From positions 1 through 48,666 of the IMG/VR virus record IMGVR_UViG_3300034684_000139: a DNA stretch of 48,666 nucleotides; one strand, given 5' to 3'. The first letter of the stretch is position 1; every line of letters begins with the position of its first letter. Positions 23,411-32,299 of the stretch are shown in pieces. The notes under the pieces are model-generated. The model did not search any database. It saw only the letters and a program-made list of their open reading frames with translations, and was not told where the DNA came from. Made by a program: the position numbers and the translations under genes. This stretch comes from a virus.

Positions 23411-24620
23411 GCAGCTTATCCCGTCTGACTACAATCCACGTAAAGACCTGAAGCCCGGTGATGCCGAATACGATAAGCTAAAGCGCTCCATTGAACAATT
23501 CGGATACGTCGAGCCGGTCATCTGGAATAAGACCACCGGGCGTGTCGTTGGCGGACATCAGCGTTTAAAGGTGCTCATCGATATGGGCATCACCGAGGTG
23601 GAATGTGTCGTCGTCGAGCTGACGGAGACAAAGGAAAAGGCGCTCAATGTGGCGCTCAATAAAATATCCGGCGATTGGGATAAAGATAAGCTGGCGCTGC
23701 TTATTGCGGACCTGCAAGGCTCCGATTTCGACGTTTCGCTCACGGGCTTCGACCCATCCGAACTGGATGACCTATTCAAAAGCAGCATCAAGGATGGTCT
23801 GCACGATGACAATTTTGATGTTGATGAGGAGCTCAAGCAGCCGCCGGTCACTAAGCTCGGCGACCTCTGGATACTCGGTCGGCATCGACTGGTTTGTGGA
23901 GACAGTACTAAAGCAGAAACTTTCGCCGTTCTTATGGATGACCGCAAGGCGAATCTGGTCATCACAGACCCGCCTTATAATGTAAACTACGAAGGCAGCG
24001 CCGGAAAAATCAAGAACGACAACATGGCAAACGATGCTTTTTACAATTTCCTGCTGGCAGCTTTCCAGAACACTGAGGCGGTCATGGCGGATGACGCCAG
24101 CATATACGTTTTCCATTCCGACACCGAAGGACTCAATTTCAGAAGAGCTTTTTCGGATGCCGGCTTTTATTTGTCCGGTTGCTGTATATGGAAAAAGCAA
24201 TCGCTGGTGCTGGGGCGTTCTCCGTATCAGTGGCAGCACGAGCCTGTGCTCTACGGCTGGAAGAAAAGCGGCAAGCATCAGTGGTACAGTGGACGCAAGG
24301 AAACGACCATCTGGGAGTTTGACAAACCCAAAAAGAATGGCGACCACCCTACAATGAAGCCTATCCCGCTGCTGGCTTATCCTATTATGAACAGCAGCAT
24401 AACAAATACGCTGGTGCTCGACCCCTTCGGTGGCTCAGGCTCCACGCTCATCGCCTGTGAACAGGCCGACCGCTCCTGCGCCACCATTGAGCTTGACGAG
24501 AAGTTCTGCGATGTCATCGTGAAGCGGTATATCGAGCAGGTCGGTGCGGCGGACAAGATATTCGTCCAGCGTGACGGACTGACCTATTGCTACGCTGAAG
24601 TGGCTGTAAAATCGGACTGA
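23385..24620 (+). CDS. ParB-domain fused to N4/N6 DNA methyltransferase
   Basis: A 411-residue protein. The ParB/sulfiredoxin-like N-terminal domain (about 1-140) has IPSDYNPRKD and RVVGGHQRLKVL. The methyltransferase part has DPPY (about 195-198), the catalytic motif for exocyclic amino methylation of A or C, and the SAM motif LDPFGGSGSTLIA (about 345-357): DPPY before FGGSG is the beta-class order. Such proteins methylate phage DNA and probably protect it from host restriction. It overlaps metK and sits between the terminase subunits, so methylation may be timed with packaging. The target sequence cannot be read from here. Confidence 0.93.
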   Translation: MQIEKLKIEQLIPSDYNPRKDLKPGDAEYDKLKRSIEQFGYVEPVIWNKTTGRVVGGHQRLKVLIDMGITEVECVVVELTETKEKALNVALNKISGDWDKDKLALLIADLQGSDFDVSLTGFDPSELDDLFKSSIKDGLHDDNFDVDEELKQPPVTKLGDLWILGRHRLVCGDSTKAETFAVLMDDRKANLVITDPPYNVNYEGSAGKIKNDNMANDAFYNFLLAAFQNTEAVMADDASIYVFHSDTEGLNFRRAFSDAGFYLSGCCIWKKQSLVLGRSPYQWQHEPVLYGWKKSGKHQWYSGRKETTIWEFDKPKKNGDHPTMKPIPLLAYPIMNSSITNTLVLDPFGGSGSTLIACEQADRSCATIELDEKFCDVIVKRYIEQVGAADKIFVQRDGLTYCYAEVAVKSD

Positions 24621-24652
24621 ATTACACAGGCGATGCCGCTTCTATTTGGTAC

Positions 24653-24704
24653 ATATATATCGCGGAATTGTCTTGCTATATACAGGCTTTAGAGTGATAT
24701 ATGT
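24653..24704 (+). repeat. Repeat R1: promoter-like element (TTGCTATA ... TTTAGAGTGATATATG)
   Basis: First of three copies. It contains TGCTATATA (an extended -10-like TGnTAtaaT pattern) and the downstream block GCTTTAGAGTGATATATG. It lies in the 130-base gap before the next gene, about 50 bases before its start, the usual place for a promoter and leader. Confidence 0.55.
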
Positions 24705-24750
24705 ACGTACAAAAGCCGAAGCATCGGCTCAAAGAAAGGCGGCAGACACA

Positions 24751-25602
24751 ATGGAAAACAAGGATTTTAAACTCAGGTACAATCTGACCGGCAGCGACCG
24801 CAAGCGGCTCGTAACATCGATTGCGGAGATTTTGAACAGCCCTGCAAAGTACAAAGGCGCTCCTTCCTTCGGCTATGAGGTGGACTACTTCACCATCGAC
24901 AAGAATGGCACGATCCGCTTCGACGACCGCGCCGACAGCGAGGAAATCGAAAAGCTCATCGAGCGGCTGCACGAGCAGGGCTTTGAAGCGGAACCGCGCT
25001 TCGAGGATTTGCAGATGACCGAGGAAGAAGAACTGGGGCTTGGCAGACAGCACCGCGACCCGGTTGGCGAAGATGGTATGCAGGCAAGTGATGTGCCGGG
25101 CGAGGGCATCGGGCTGGTGATTGAGATGCCCCGTTCCTCATTTACCGACACTGCGCTCGAAAATCTCAAGCGGTTGGTGGAAAGCAAGAAAAGCCTCATA
25201 AGCAAGGCTCTCGGATGTCAAGACATCGACCTTGATATTGCCGATGAGAGGGTACGGTTCCCGTGGTTTGAGGACGGCACCGACCCGGACGCGGTCAAGG
25301 CATACACACATTTCGTCACAGCGCTTTGCGAGATGGCAAAGACTCAAAAGCGCGTTACCGCAAAGGAAAAAGATACAGACAATGACAAGTACGCATTCCG
25401 CTGCTTTCTGCTCCGTCTGGGCTTCATTGGTGATGGGTACAAGGAGGCGCGAAAGATACTGCTCCGCAACCTTTCTGGAAGCGGCGCATTCAAGAGCGGA
25501 AACCCGAAGGTGCAGGAACTGGTCGAGTGCATCAATGCAGATGCCGGTCTCTATGATGATGTGATGAGCCTACAGGACAAGGAGGTGGGCAGCGATGAAT
25601 AA
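24751..25602 (+). CDS. Conserved mobile-element protein of unknown function
   Basis: A 283-residue acidic protein. I start it at ATG 24751 because AAAGGCGG precedes it and the upstream part of the open frame runs through repeat R1. The N-terminus (DFKLRYNLTGSDRKRLVTSI, then PAKYKGAPSFGYEVDYFTID) is a compact alpha/beta unit; later VIEMPRSSFTDTALENLKRL and LVESKKSLISKALG are helical. The ending CFLLRLGFIGDGYKEARKIL is characteristic of a protein often seen beside DUF4314 in clostridial prophages. No catalytic motif is visible. It overlaps the DUF4314 gene by 8 bases. Confidence 0.8.
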   Translation: MENKDFKLRYNLTGSDRKRLVTSIAEILNSPAKYKGAPSFGYEVDYFTIDKNGTIRFDDRADSEEIEKLIERLHEQGFEAEPRFEDLQMTEEEELGLGRQHRDPVGEDGMQASDVPGEGIGLVIEMPRSSFTDTALENLKRLVESKKSLISKALGCQDIDLDIADERVRFPWFEDGTDPDAVKAYTHFVTALCEMAKTQKRVTAKEKDTDNDKYAFRCFLLRLGFIGDGYKEARKILLRNLSGSGAFKSGNPKVQELVECINADAGLYDDVMSLQDKEVGSDE

Positions 25603-25831
25603 CCGCTTCCCTTCGAGGGAGCTTGTTGAGAGCCTCCGCAAGCGTTACCCGGTTGGCTGCCGTGTAGAGCTTGTCCGAATGGAGGACCCACAAGCGCCGC
25701 CGGTCGGCACAAAAGGCACCGTGCGCGGCGTGGACGACATCGGCTCGGTCATGGTCGCGTGGGACAACGGCTGCGGCCTGTCCGTGGCTTACGGTGAGGA
25801 CGCCTGCAAGGTGGTGAGCGGCGATGAGTGA
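25595..25831 (+). CDS. DUF4314 small protein
   Basis: A 78-residue protein matching DUF4314: VESLRKRYPVGCRVELVRM, GTKGTVRGVDDIGSVMVAWD, GCGLSVAYGEDACKVV. The all-beta pattern resembles an SH3-like barrel. Function unknown. It overlaps both neighbours and is translationally coupled. Confidence 0.88.
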   Translation: MNNRFPSRELVESLRKRYPVGCRVELVRMEDPQAPPVGTKGTVRGVDDIGSVMVAWDNGCGLSVAYGEDACKVVSGDE

Positions 25832-26000
25832 AACGGTCAAGAAGCAGATTCTTGCCATCCGCGACACTGGGCTGACGAATATGTTCGATGTACGAACGGT
25901 GCAGCGCATCGCCAACGACATGGAATTCTACGAGCTGGTGGTGTATCTGGAGGAGCATCGACGCGAATACGCGCATTTCATTCTCACCGGCGAAGCGTAA
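25824..26000 (+). CDS. DUF5049 small protein
   Basis: A 58-residue protein, too short for many gene finders. KKQILAIRDTGLTNMFDVRT then VQRIANDMEFYELVVYLEEH matches the DUF5049 helical family, which follows DUF4314 in many phages. ATG 25824 overlaps the DUF4314 end by 8 bases. Function unknown. Confidence 0.82.
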   Translation: MSETVKKQILAIRDTGLTNMFDVRTVQRIANDMEFYELVVYLEEHRREYAHFILTGEA

Positions 26001-26054
26001 ACTACACAATTTCGGCGGCGAAATTCGCTGTAAAGATCGTATAGTTTATGCCGG

Positions 26055-26104
26055 TATATATCGCAGAATTGCCTTGCTATAGTGTGCTTTTAGAGCGATT
26101 ATGT
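26055..26104 (+). repeat. Repeat R2: promoter-like element
   Basis: Second copy, with TATATATCGC, GAATTGCCTTGCTATAGTG and GCTTTTAGAGCGATTATG. It lies in the 135-base gap after DUF5049, about 30 bases before the next gene. Confidence 0.55.
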
Positions 26105-26135
26105 GTATAACAAAACAAAGGAGGCACACCCCACC

Positions 26136-26315
26136 ATGACAGACAAGCAGTTGAAACAGGCAAAAAGCCAGCTCCCGCAGGGCGAGCGCTTCGACCGAGC
26201 CTACAGCGCCTTTGAAGGCGGCATACGCCTGATTTCAAAGAAGCCGGGCGGCGAGGAAACCCGCTACAAGGTACACTTCGATGCGGACGGAAACGTCAGC
26301 CTCGAAAAGTTCTAA
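26136..26315 (+). CDS. Small phage protein, unknown function
   Basis: A 59-residue, Lys/Gly-rich protein (TDKQLKQAKSQLPQGERFDR, then FEGGIRLISKKPGG). ATG 26136 has AAAGGAGG about eleven bases ahead. A helix followed by a small beta sheet is suggested. It is served by repeat R2 and followed by two hairpins. Function unknown. Confidence 0.7.
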   Translation: MTDKQLKQAKSQLPQGERFDRAYSAFEGGIRLISKKPGGEETRYKVHFDADGNVSLEKF

Positions 26316-26373
26316 GCACAGCAACCGGGAACAGCCCTTGACGGGGCTGTATCTCGTACAAATAGATTATGAA

Positions 26374-26397
26374 GGCACCGCAGGGTGTCTATTTTTA
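26374..26397 (+). terminator. Weak terminator or attenuator before the terminase large subunit
   Basis: GGCACC-GCA-GGGTGTC is a 6-bp stem followed by TATTTTTAT. A T-less hairpin (ACAGCCC/GGGCTGT) lies just upstream at about 26331-26350. Together they may reduce read-through or shape the leader of the large terminase gene. Confidence 0.4.
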
Positions 26398-26420
26398 TGC
26401 CCGAAAGGAGGCGGCGACCA

Positions 26421-28022
26421 TTGCGAAAACTGAAAAAGTACAAACAGACACGCTTCAAAGTGCAGGATTCGACCTATGACAAAGAAGCCGCCGACTACGC
26501 CGTGGCGTTCATTGAATCTCTCTGTCACACCAAAGGGACGTGGGCCGGAAAGCCCTTCGAACTTATCGACTGGCAGGAACAAATTATCCGTGACATCTTT
26601 GGAACACTGAAACCCAACGGTTACCGGCAGTTCAATACGGCCTATGTAGAGATACCAAAGAAGATGGGCAAGAGTGAACTTGCCGCCGCCATAGCTCTGC
26701 TACTGACTTGTGGCGACAACGAAGAACGCGCCGAGGTTTATGGCTGTGCTGCTGACCGAAACCAAGCGTCCATCGTTTTCAATGTGGCGGCGGACATGGT
26801 GCGGATGTGTCCGGCTTTGTCGAAGCGTGTCAAAATCCTCGACGCTACAAAGCGGCTCATCTTCCAGCCGACCGGGAGCATCTATCAGGTGCTTTCGGCC
26901 GATGTGGGCAACAAGCACGGCTTCAATACCCACGGCGTGGTGTTCGACGAGCTACATACGCAGCCGAATCGTAAGCTCTACGATGTCATGACAAAAGGCA
27001 GCGGCGATGCGAGAATGCAGCCGCTGTATTTTTTGATCACTACCGCCGGAGATAACCAACACAGCATCTGCTGGGAGGTTCATCAAAAGGCGCTGGACAT
27101 TATTGATGGAAGAAAGCACGACCCCACTTTCTATCCCGTCATTTACGGTGCGGCGCAGGAGGACGACTGGACAGACCCCAAGGTGTGGAAGAAGGCAAAT
27201 CCCTCTCTCGGCATCACAGTCGGCATGGATAAGGTTAAGGCGGCGTTTGAATCAGCTCGGCAAAATCCAGCCGAAGAGAACAGTTTCCGTCAGCTCCGCC
27301 TCAATCAGTGGGTCAAACAGGCGGTGCGCTGGATGCCGATGGACAAGTGGGATAAATGCGCGTTTGCGGTTGACCCGGAGGTTTTACGTGGCAGGGTTTG
27401 TTATGGTGGTCTTGATCTTTCCAGCAGCACCGACATCACGGCTTTTGTGCTGGTGTTTCCTCCTGCCGACGAGGAAGATAAGTACTGCGTTCTGCCGTAC
27501 TTCTGGATACCAGAGGATAATATCGACCTGCGTGTTCGGCGCGACCATGTAAATTATGATGTTTGGAAAAAGCAGGGCTTTCTGCAAACTACCGAGGGCA
27601 ATGTGGTGCATTACGGCTATATCGAGCAGTTCATTGAATCCCTCGGTGAGAAATACAACATCCGTGAGATTGCTTTCGACCGCTGGGGCGCGGTACAGAT
27701 GACGCAAAACCTCGAAACGCTCAGCTTCTCGGTTGTGCCGTTCGGTCAGGGCTTTAAAGATATGTCTCCACCGACCAAGGAACTCATGAAGTTAACACTG
27801 GAGGAAAAAATCGCTCACGGCGGACACCCCGTCCTACGCTGGATGATGGACAACATATATATCCGCACCGACCCTGCAGGAAATATCAAGGCGGACAAGG
27901 AGAAATCAACCGAAAAGATAGACGGCGCGGTCGCCACCATTATGGCGCTCGACCGTGCAATTCGGTGCGGTAACGATTCGGGCGAGAGTGTTTATGACAA
28001 ACGCGGCTTGCTCATTTGGTAA
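26421..28022 (+). CDS. Terminase large subunit
   Basis: A 533-residue protein; TTG 26421 is chosen because AAAGGAGG stands nine bases ahead, while upstream in-frame starts run through the hairpin. Walker A-like IPKKMGKSELAAA (about 77-89), Walker B VVFDELHTQPN (about 173-183) and coupling motif LITTAG (about 205) define the packaging ATPase. The C-terminal nuclease half has YGGLDLSSSTDITAF and EIAFDRWGAVQM with the acidic metal ligands. It is the HK97/P27-associated type that cuts cos ends. Full length. Confidence 0.94.
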   Translation: MRKLKKYKQTRFKVQDSTYDKEAADYAVAFIESLCHTKGTWAGKPFELIDWQEQIIRDIFGTLKPNGYRQFNTAYVEIPKKMGKSELAAAIALLLTCGDNEERAEVYGCAADRNQASIVFNVAADMVRMCPALSKRVKILDATKRLIFQPTGSIYQVLSADVGNKHGFNTHGVVFDELHTQPNRKLYDVMTKGSGDARMQPLYFLITTAGDNQHSICWEVHQKALDIIDGRKHDPTFYPVIYGAAQEDDWTDPKVWKKANPSLGITVGMDKVKAAFESARQNPAEENSFRQLRLNQWVKQAVRWMPMDKWDKCAFAVDPEVLRGRVCYGGLDLSSSTDITAFVLVFPPADEEDKYCVLPYFWIPEDNIDLRVRRDHVNYDVWKKQGFLQTTEGNVVHYGYIEQFIESLGEKYNIREIAFDRWGAVQMTQNLETLSFSVVPFGQGFKDMSPPTKELMKLTLEEKIAHGGHPVLRWMMDNIYIRTDPAGNIKADKEKSTEKIDGAVATIMALDRAIRCGNDSGESVYDKRGLLIW

Positions 28023-28036
28023 GGAGGTAAAAGCCT

Positions 28037-29335
28037 ATGGGCATATTACAAGGTATATTCAAACCCCGCGACAAGCCTAAAAACCTCGGCAGCGGCAACA
28101 GCTTTTTATGGGGTGGCTCGACCTCCGGCAAGGTGGTAAATGAAAAGACCGCCATGCAGATGACAGCGGTGTACTCCTGCGTCCGAATTCTTTCAGAGGC
28201 AATCGCAGGACTCCCGCTGTTTGTGTATAAATACGGCGATGACGGCAGTAAGGAAAAGTGCCTCGAACATCCATTATGGCGGGTCCTGCATGATGAGCCA
28301 AATCCTGAAATGACGAGTTTCGTATTCAGAGAAACTATGATGAACCACCTGCTTCTCACCGGCAACGCCTATGCTCAGATTATCCGCAACGCCCGTGGCG
28401 AGGTTATAGCACTCTATCCGCTCATGCCAGACCGCATGGCCGTGGACAGGGATTCGCAGGGACGACTGTATTACCGTTATCGGAAAAATAGCGATGACGC
28501 ACCGGAAGTCGGCAAAAACAAGCAAAGCGACATTATCTTCGCTCCCTCTGACATTCTTCATGTGCTGGGGCTTGGCTACGACGGTCTGGTCGGCTACTCA
28601 CCGATAGCGATGGCAAAAAACGCTGTGGGCTTGGCAATCGCCGCTGAGGAATACGGAGCTAAGTTTTTTGCCAATGGTGCGGCACCAAGCGGCGTTCTCG
28701 AACATCCCGGCACGATTAAGGACCCGGAGCGCATACGGGAAAGCTGGCAGTCCACCTTCGGTGGCAGCTCTAACAGCAACAAAATAGCCGTGCTGGAGGA
28801 AGGACTCAAGTACACGCCGGTCGCCATCTCGCCGGAACAAGCGCAGTTCCTCGAAACGCGCAAGTTCCAGATCAATGAAATCGCTCGAATTTTCAGAGTG
28901 CCGCCACATATGCTGGCTGACCTCGAAAAGTCGAGCTTTTCTAATATTGAGCAGCAGTCGCTGGAGTTCGTGAAATACACGCTCGACCCGTGGGTGATCC
29001 GCTGGGAACAAGCGATGAACAAGGCGCTACTGCTCGACAGCGAAAAACGCTCGGTGTTCACAAAGTTCAACGTGGACGGACTGCTTCGCGGCGACTATGC
29101 ATCGCGCATGACAGGCTACGCGACCGCTCGACAAAACGGCTGGATGTCGGCAAATGACATACGAGAGCTTGAGAACCTCGACCGCATCCCTGCCGACCTC
29201 GGCGGCGACCTTTACCTTATAAACGGTGCGATGACCAAACTGCAGGACGCAGGTGCATTCGCAAATACAACTACAACAGAAACGGAGGGAACCTCAGATG
29301 GACAAAACAAAACGAAGTCCCGCAAAGGCGCGTGA
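28037..29335 (+). CDS. Portal protein, HK97 family
   Basis: A 432-residue protein with AAGGAGG at a good distance. MQMTAVYSCVRILSEAIAGL, HPLWRVLHDEPNPEMTSFVF, LTGNAYAQIIRNARG and ILHVLGLGYDGLVGYSPI are diagnostic. It would form the dodecameric ring at the capsid vertex through which DNA passes. Its end overlaps the protease start. Confidence 0.95.
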   Translation: MGILQGIFKPRDKPKNLGSGNSFLWGGSTSGKVVNEKTAMQMTAVYSCVRILSEAIAGLPLFVYKYGDDGSKEKCLEHPLWRVLHDEPNPEMTSFVFRETMMNHLLLTGNAYAQIIRNARGEVIALYPLMPDRMAVDRDSQGRLYYRYRKNSDDAPEVGKNKQSDIIFAPSDILHVLGLGYDGLVGYSPIAMAKNAVGLAIAAEEYGAKFFANGAAPSGVLEHPGTIKDPERIRESWQSTFGGSSNSNKIAVLEEGLKYTPVAISPEQAQFLETRKFQINEIARIFRVPPHMLADLEKSSFSNIEQQSLEFVKYTLDPWVIRWEQAMNKALLLDSEKRSVFTKFNVDGLLRGDYASRMTGYATARQNGWMSANDIRELENLDRIPADLGGDLYLINGAMTKLQDAGAFANTTTTETEGTSDGQNKTKSRKGA

Positions 29336-30059
29336 AAAAACGCATTTCTGGAACTGGGACAGTGATGAGGATACAGGCGTCCGCACCCTGTACCTCGACG
29401 GCACCATTGCGGACGAAAGCTGGTGGGATGATGAAATCACACCTCGAATGTTCAAAGACGAGCTGATGTCCGGCGACAGCGATATTGTCGTGTGGATAAA
29501 TTCACCCGGCGGCGACTGCGTAGCGGCAAGTCAAATCTACGCTATGCTCATGGATTACCCGCATGAAGTGACCGTCAAGATTGACGGTATCGCTGCTTCG
29601 GCGGCATCAGTCATCGCAATGGCGGGCACGCAGGTGCTCATGGCACCTACGGCGCTTATGATGATTCACAATCCACTCACAGTAGCAATCGGTGATACCG
29701 AGGAAATGCAAAAAGCCATTGCCATGCTGGACGAAGTCAAGGAATCCATTATCAACGCCTATGAAATCAAGACCGGGCAGTCTCGCGCAAAAATCTCTCA
29801 TCTCATGGACGGCGAAACCTATATGAACGCAAACAAAGCGGTGGAGCTTGGCTTTGCGGACGGCATCTTGGAAGACGCCAAGCGCGACCATAGCGACGAT
29901 GTGGTCTTTGCTTTCAGCCGCAGGGCAGTCACCAACGCACTATTCAACAAGCTCATCACGAAACACGCTCCGAAGTCGGAGCAAAAGAAGCCGGATGCGC
30001 CGACTGGCGTTTCTATCACAGAGGCTATGCAGAAATTGCAAGCCCGTAAATACATTTAA
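29298..30059 (+). CDS. Prohead protease, ClpP family
   Basis: A 253-residue protein starting at ATG 29298 behind GGAGGG. VVWINSPGGDCVAASQIYAM, the nucleophile region IDGIAASAASVIAMAG (Ser at about 102) and the histidine in LMMIHNPLT (about 123) match ClpP-type S14 peptidases used by HK97-like phages to mature the head. The last third is a disordered Lys/Pro region typical of scaffold-linked proteases. It stands between portal and capsid, as usual. Confidence 0.93.
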   Translation: MDKTKRSPAKAREKTHFWNWDSDEDTGVRTLYLDGTIADESWWDDEITPRMFKDELMSGDSDIVVWINSPGGDCVAASQIYAMLMDYPHEVTVKIDGIAASAASVIAMAGTQVLMAPTALMMIHNPLTVAIGDTEEMQKAIAMLDEVKESIINAYEIKTGQSRAKISHLMDGETYMNANKAVELGFADGILEDAKRDHSDDVVFAFSRRAVTNALFNKLITKHAPKSEQKKPDAPTGVSITEAMQKLQARKYI

Positions 30060-30074
30060 CGGAGGTATTTGATA

Positions 30075-31256
30075 ATGAAAAAAGTACTCGAAATGCGTGA
30101 AAAACGCGCAAAAGCATGGGACGCTGCGAAGGCGTTTCTTGATATTCGTGCGAAGGACGGTGTCCTTTCTGCAGAAGACAATGCTACCTATGACAAAATG
30201 CTCGCGGACGTAGACGCAATGGCTCGTCAGATTGCCATTGAGGAAGATCGTGTGGCAAGGGATGCGGCTATGGCACAGCCCACCAGTTCTCCAATCACTG
30301 AAAAGCCTGTGGCGCAGAACGGCAAGCCTCTCATTCCCAGAGCGACCGCCGAATACCGTGAGGATTTCTATAATCTCATTCGCGGCAAGCGCCCTGTCCA
30401 CAATGTCATGGAGGAAGGCACTTCTTCCACCGGTGGTTATCTTGTTCCGCTGGAGTTCGACGACACTCTCGTTAAGGCACTTGCCCGCGAGAACGTCATT
30501 CGTTCTCTGGCAAAGGTCATCACAACTGCTGCGCCGCACAGAATTAATGTGGCGCTTACTGATGTTTCTGCCGATTGGGTAGCTGAGTCCGGCGTGTTTA
30601 CGCCCTCCACTCCTACCTTCAACCAGCTCTCTCTCGATGCATTCACGCTTCGTGCGGCAGCACTGGTCTCCGAGGAACTGCTTGAGGACTCCATGTTCGA
30701 CCTTCAGGCCTACCTCATCGACAACTTTGCCCGCGCTTTTGCGGCGAAAGAGGAACAGTCTTTCTGCATCGGCACCGGCAGCGGTCAACCTACCGGCATC
30801 TTCACCGCAAACGGCGGCGATCTCGGCGTGACCACCGCTACTGCCGGAGACATCAAGGCGGACGAGCTTATCGACCTGACCTACGCGCTCAAGGATGGCT
30901 ACAAGAAGAACGCCGTGTTCGTGCTTGGCAGTGGCACTCTCGCAAGCGTCCGCAAGCTCAAGGACGGTAACGGTGCATATATGTGGCAACCCTCTCTGCA
31001 GGCTGGTCAGCCTGACCGTCTGCTCGGTTTCCCTGTATATGTTTCTCAGTATGCTCCTACCATCGCGGCAGGTGCCTACACAGTCGCTTTCGGCGATTTC
31101 CAGAACTACTGGATTGCGGACCGTACCGGCAGAACCGTTCGCCGTGCAGACGAGCTCCACATCGCCAACCTTCAGACCGGCTTCTACGCTTTCCAGCGTG
31201 TTGACGCTAAGACGGTACTGCCTGAAGGCATCAAGCTGCTCAAGCAACACGCCTAA
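30075..31256 (+). CDS. Major capsid protein, HK97 family
   Basis: A 393-residue protein; ATG 30075 has GGAGG upstream. The first ~100 residues are charged and helical (REKRAKAWDAAKAFLDIRAK), the delta domain removed by the protease; the shell domain follows with GTSSTGGYLVPLEFDDTLVK, ISEELLEDS-like LVSEELLEDSMFDLQAYLID and FCIGTGSGQPTGIFT. Self-assembles into the icosahedral head. Confidence 0.95.
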   Translation: MKKVLEMREKRAKAWDAAKAFLDIRAKDGVLSAEDNATYDKMLADVDAMARQIAIEEDRVARDAAMAQPTSSPITEKPVAQNGKPLIPRATAEYREDFYNLIRGKRPVHNVMEEGTSSTGGYLVPLEFDDTLVKALARENVIRSLAKVITTAAPHRINVALTDVSADWVAESGVFTPSTPTFNQLSLDAFTLRAAALVSEELLEDSMFDLQAYLIDNFARAFAAKEEQSFCIGTGSGQPTGIFTANGGDLGVTTATAGDIKADELIDLTYALKDGYKKNAVFVLGSGTLASVRKLKDGNGAYMWQPSLQAGQPDRLLGFPVYVSQYAPTIAAGAYTVAFGDFQNYWIADRTGRTVRRADELHIANLQTGFYAFQRVDAKTVLPEGIKLLKQHA

Positions 31257-31268
31257 GGAGGTAGCGAT

Positions 31269-31637
31269 ATGAGCGAATATAACGCAAAAAACTACACCGA
31301 ACAAGGCGGCGAAAGGACCGTCATCGGCGGAACATTGGAAATCAAGGAGGGAGCCTCGGTAACGGGGCTTCCTTCTTCTCAAGTACCCGCCGCTACAGAA
31401 ACCACACTTGGCGGAGTTAAGGCAACTGCTAAAACTGAAACGGATACCGTCCCGGCGAAAATCGGTACGGACGGAAACCTCTATGTTCCGACTTACCCAA
31501 CTGTGCCGGAAGTACCCGTTGCGGTAAACCAGGCGGTAAGTACGGCTGAGGATATCACTACACTCCTTGCCGATTTCAATGCACTGCTCGTAAAACTGAA
31601 AATCGCCGGGCTTATGGCTCCGGACGCGCAGGAATAA
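31269..31637 (+). CDS. Head fibre protein
   Basis: A 122-residue protein with KNYTEQGGERTVIGGTLEI and GASVTGLPSSQ, then LGGVKATAKTETDTVPAKIG and a helical C-terminus. This matches the head fibre family (phi29 gp8.5-like decorations) found right after the capsid gene. It would decorate the capsid surface. It is dispensable in relatives, so its conservation here suggests host interaction. Confidence 0.75.
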   Translation: MSEYNAKNYTEQGGERTVIGGTLEIKEGASVTGLPSSQVPAATETTLGGVKATAKTETDTVPAKIGTDGNLYVPTYPTVPEVPVAVNQAVSTAEDITTLLADFNALLVKLKIAGLMAPDAQE

Positions 31638-31655
31638 AGAAAGGATGGTGGCGGC

Positions 31656-31964
31656 ATGACACTGCTTGAAAAAGTCAAAGCAAATCTCATCATGGAACAC
31701 ACGGCGGATGATGAACTGTTGCAGTTGTACATATCCGCCTCTGTGTCCTACGCTGAGAGCTATCAGCATCTCACTGAATTCTACTACACCGACCATCAGA
31801 TGCCGCCTACCACAGAACAAGCCGTTATCATGCTGTCATCTCATTTCTATGAATCAAGGGACGGCAGCACGGGTGGCTTTTTTGCGGACAATGTCAATGC
31901 TGGGCAGCAAGTCTGGAATACGGTCAACCTCTTACTTCGGCTTGACCGTGATTGGAAGGTGTGA
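31656..31964 (+). CDS. Head-tail connector (gp6-like adaptor)
   Basis: A 102-residue helical protein: LEKVKANLIMEHTADDELLQ, LYISASVSYAESYQ and EQAVIMLSSHFYESRDG are the pattern of DNA-packaging/head-tail connector adaptors. It joins the portal ring to the stopper. Confidence 0.85.
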   Translation: MTLLEKVKANLIMEHTADDELLQLYISASVSYAESYQHLTEFYYTDHQMPPTTEQAVIMLSSHFYESRDGSTGGFFADNVNAGQQVWNTVNLLLRLDRDWKV

Positions 31965-31966
31965 GC

Positions 31967-32299
31967 ATGAGCTTTGGTAAGATGAACACCCTCATCGACA
32001 TTGTCGAAAAAGTGACCATAAAAGATGCAGAAGGATTCCGAACCGAGGTTGACAATATTGTCGCCTCGGTTAGAGCATACCGGGAAGGTCGGCACGGTAA
32101 CGAGAAATGGGCAAACCGTGCTCAATTCTCCGAAGCCACCGACCTTTTCTGCTTTCGTCGAATTCCTAATGTGACCGTTACGACTGCAATGGTTGTGGTG
32201 AACAACGAAGGTCGTTTTGAAATCACCTCAGTTGAGGATGTCAAAGGGCGCGGGATGTATATCGAGGTGCTCGCCAAGGAGGTGAAGCCGAGTGGCTAA
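31967..32299 (+). CDS. Head closure (stopper) protein
   Basis: A 110-residue beta-rich protein, ATG 31967 almost directly after the connector. DIVEKVTIKDAEGFRTEVDN, SVRAYREGRHGNEKW and RRIPNVTVTTAMVV resemble phage head-tail joining/stopper proteins (SPP1 gp16-like). It overlaps the next gene by 8 bases. Confidence 0.8.
   Translation: MSFGKMNTLIDIVEKVTIKDAEGFRTEVDNIVASVRAYREGRHGNEKWANRAQFSEATDLFCFRRIPNVTVTTAMVVVNNEGRFEITSVEDVKGRGMYIEVLAKEVKPSG

Noticed and set aside
29940-31820. A 626-codon open frame on the minus strand opposite the protease, capsid and head-fibre genes
   Set aside because: It is antisense to three well-recognised phage genes, has no ribosome site or known motif, and its composition (many Cys, Arg, His) is that of a shadow frame in GC-rich coding DNA.
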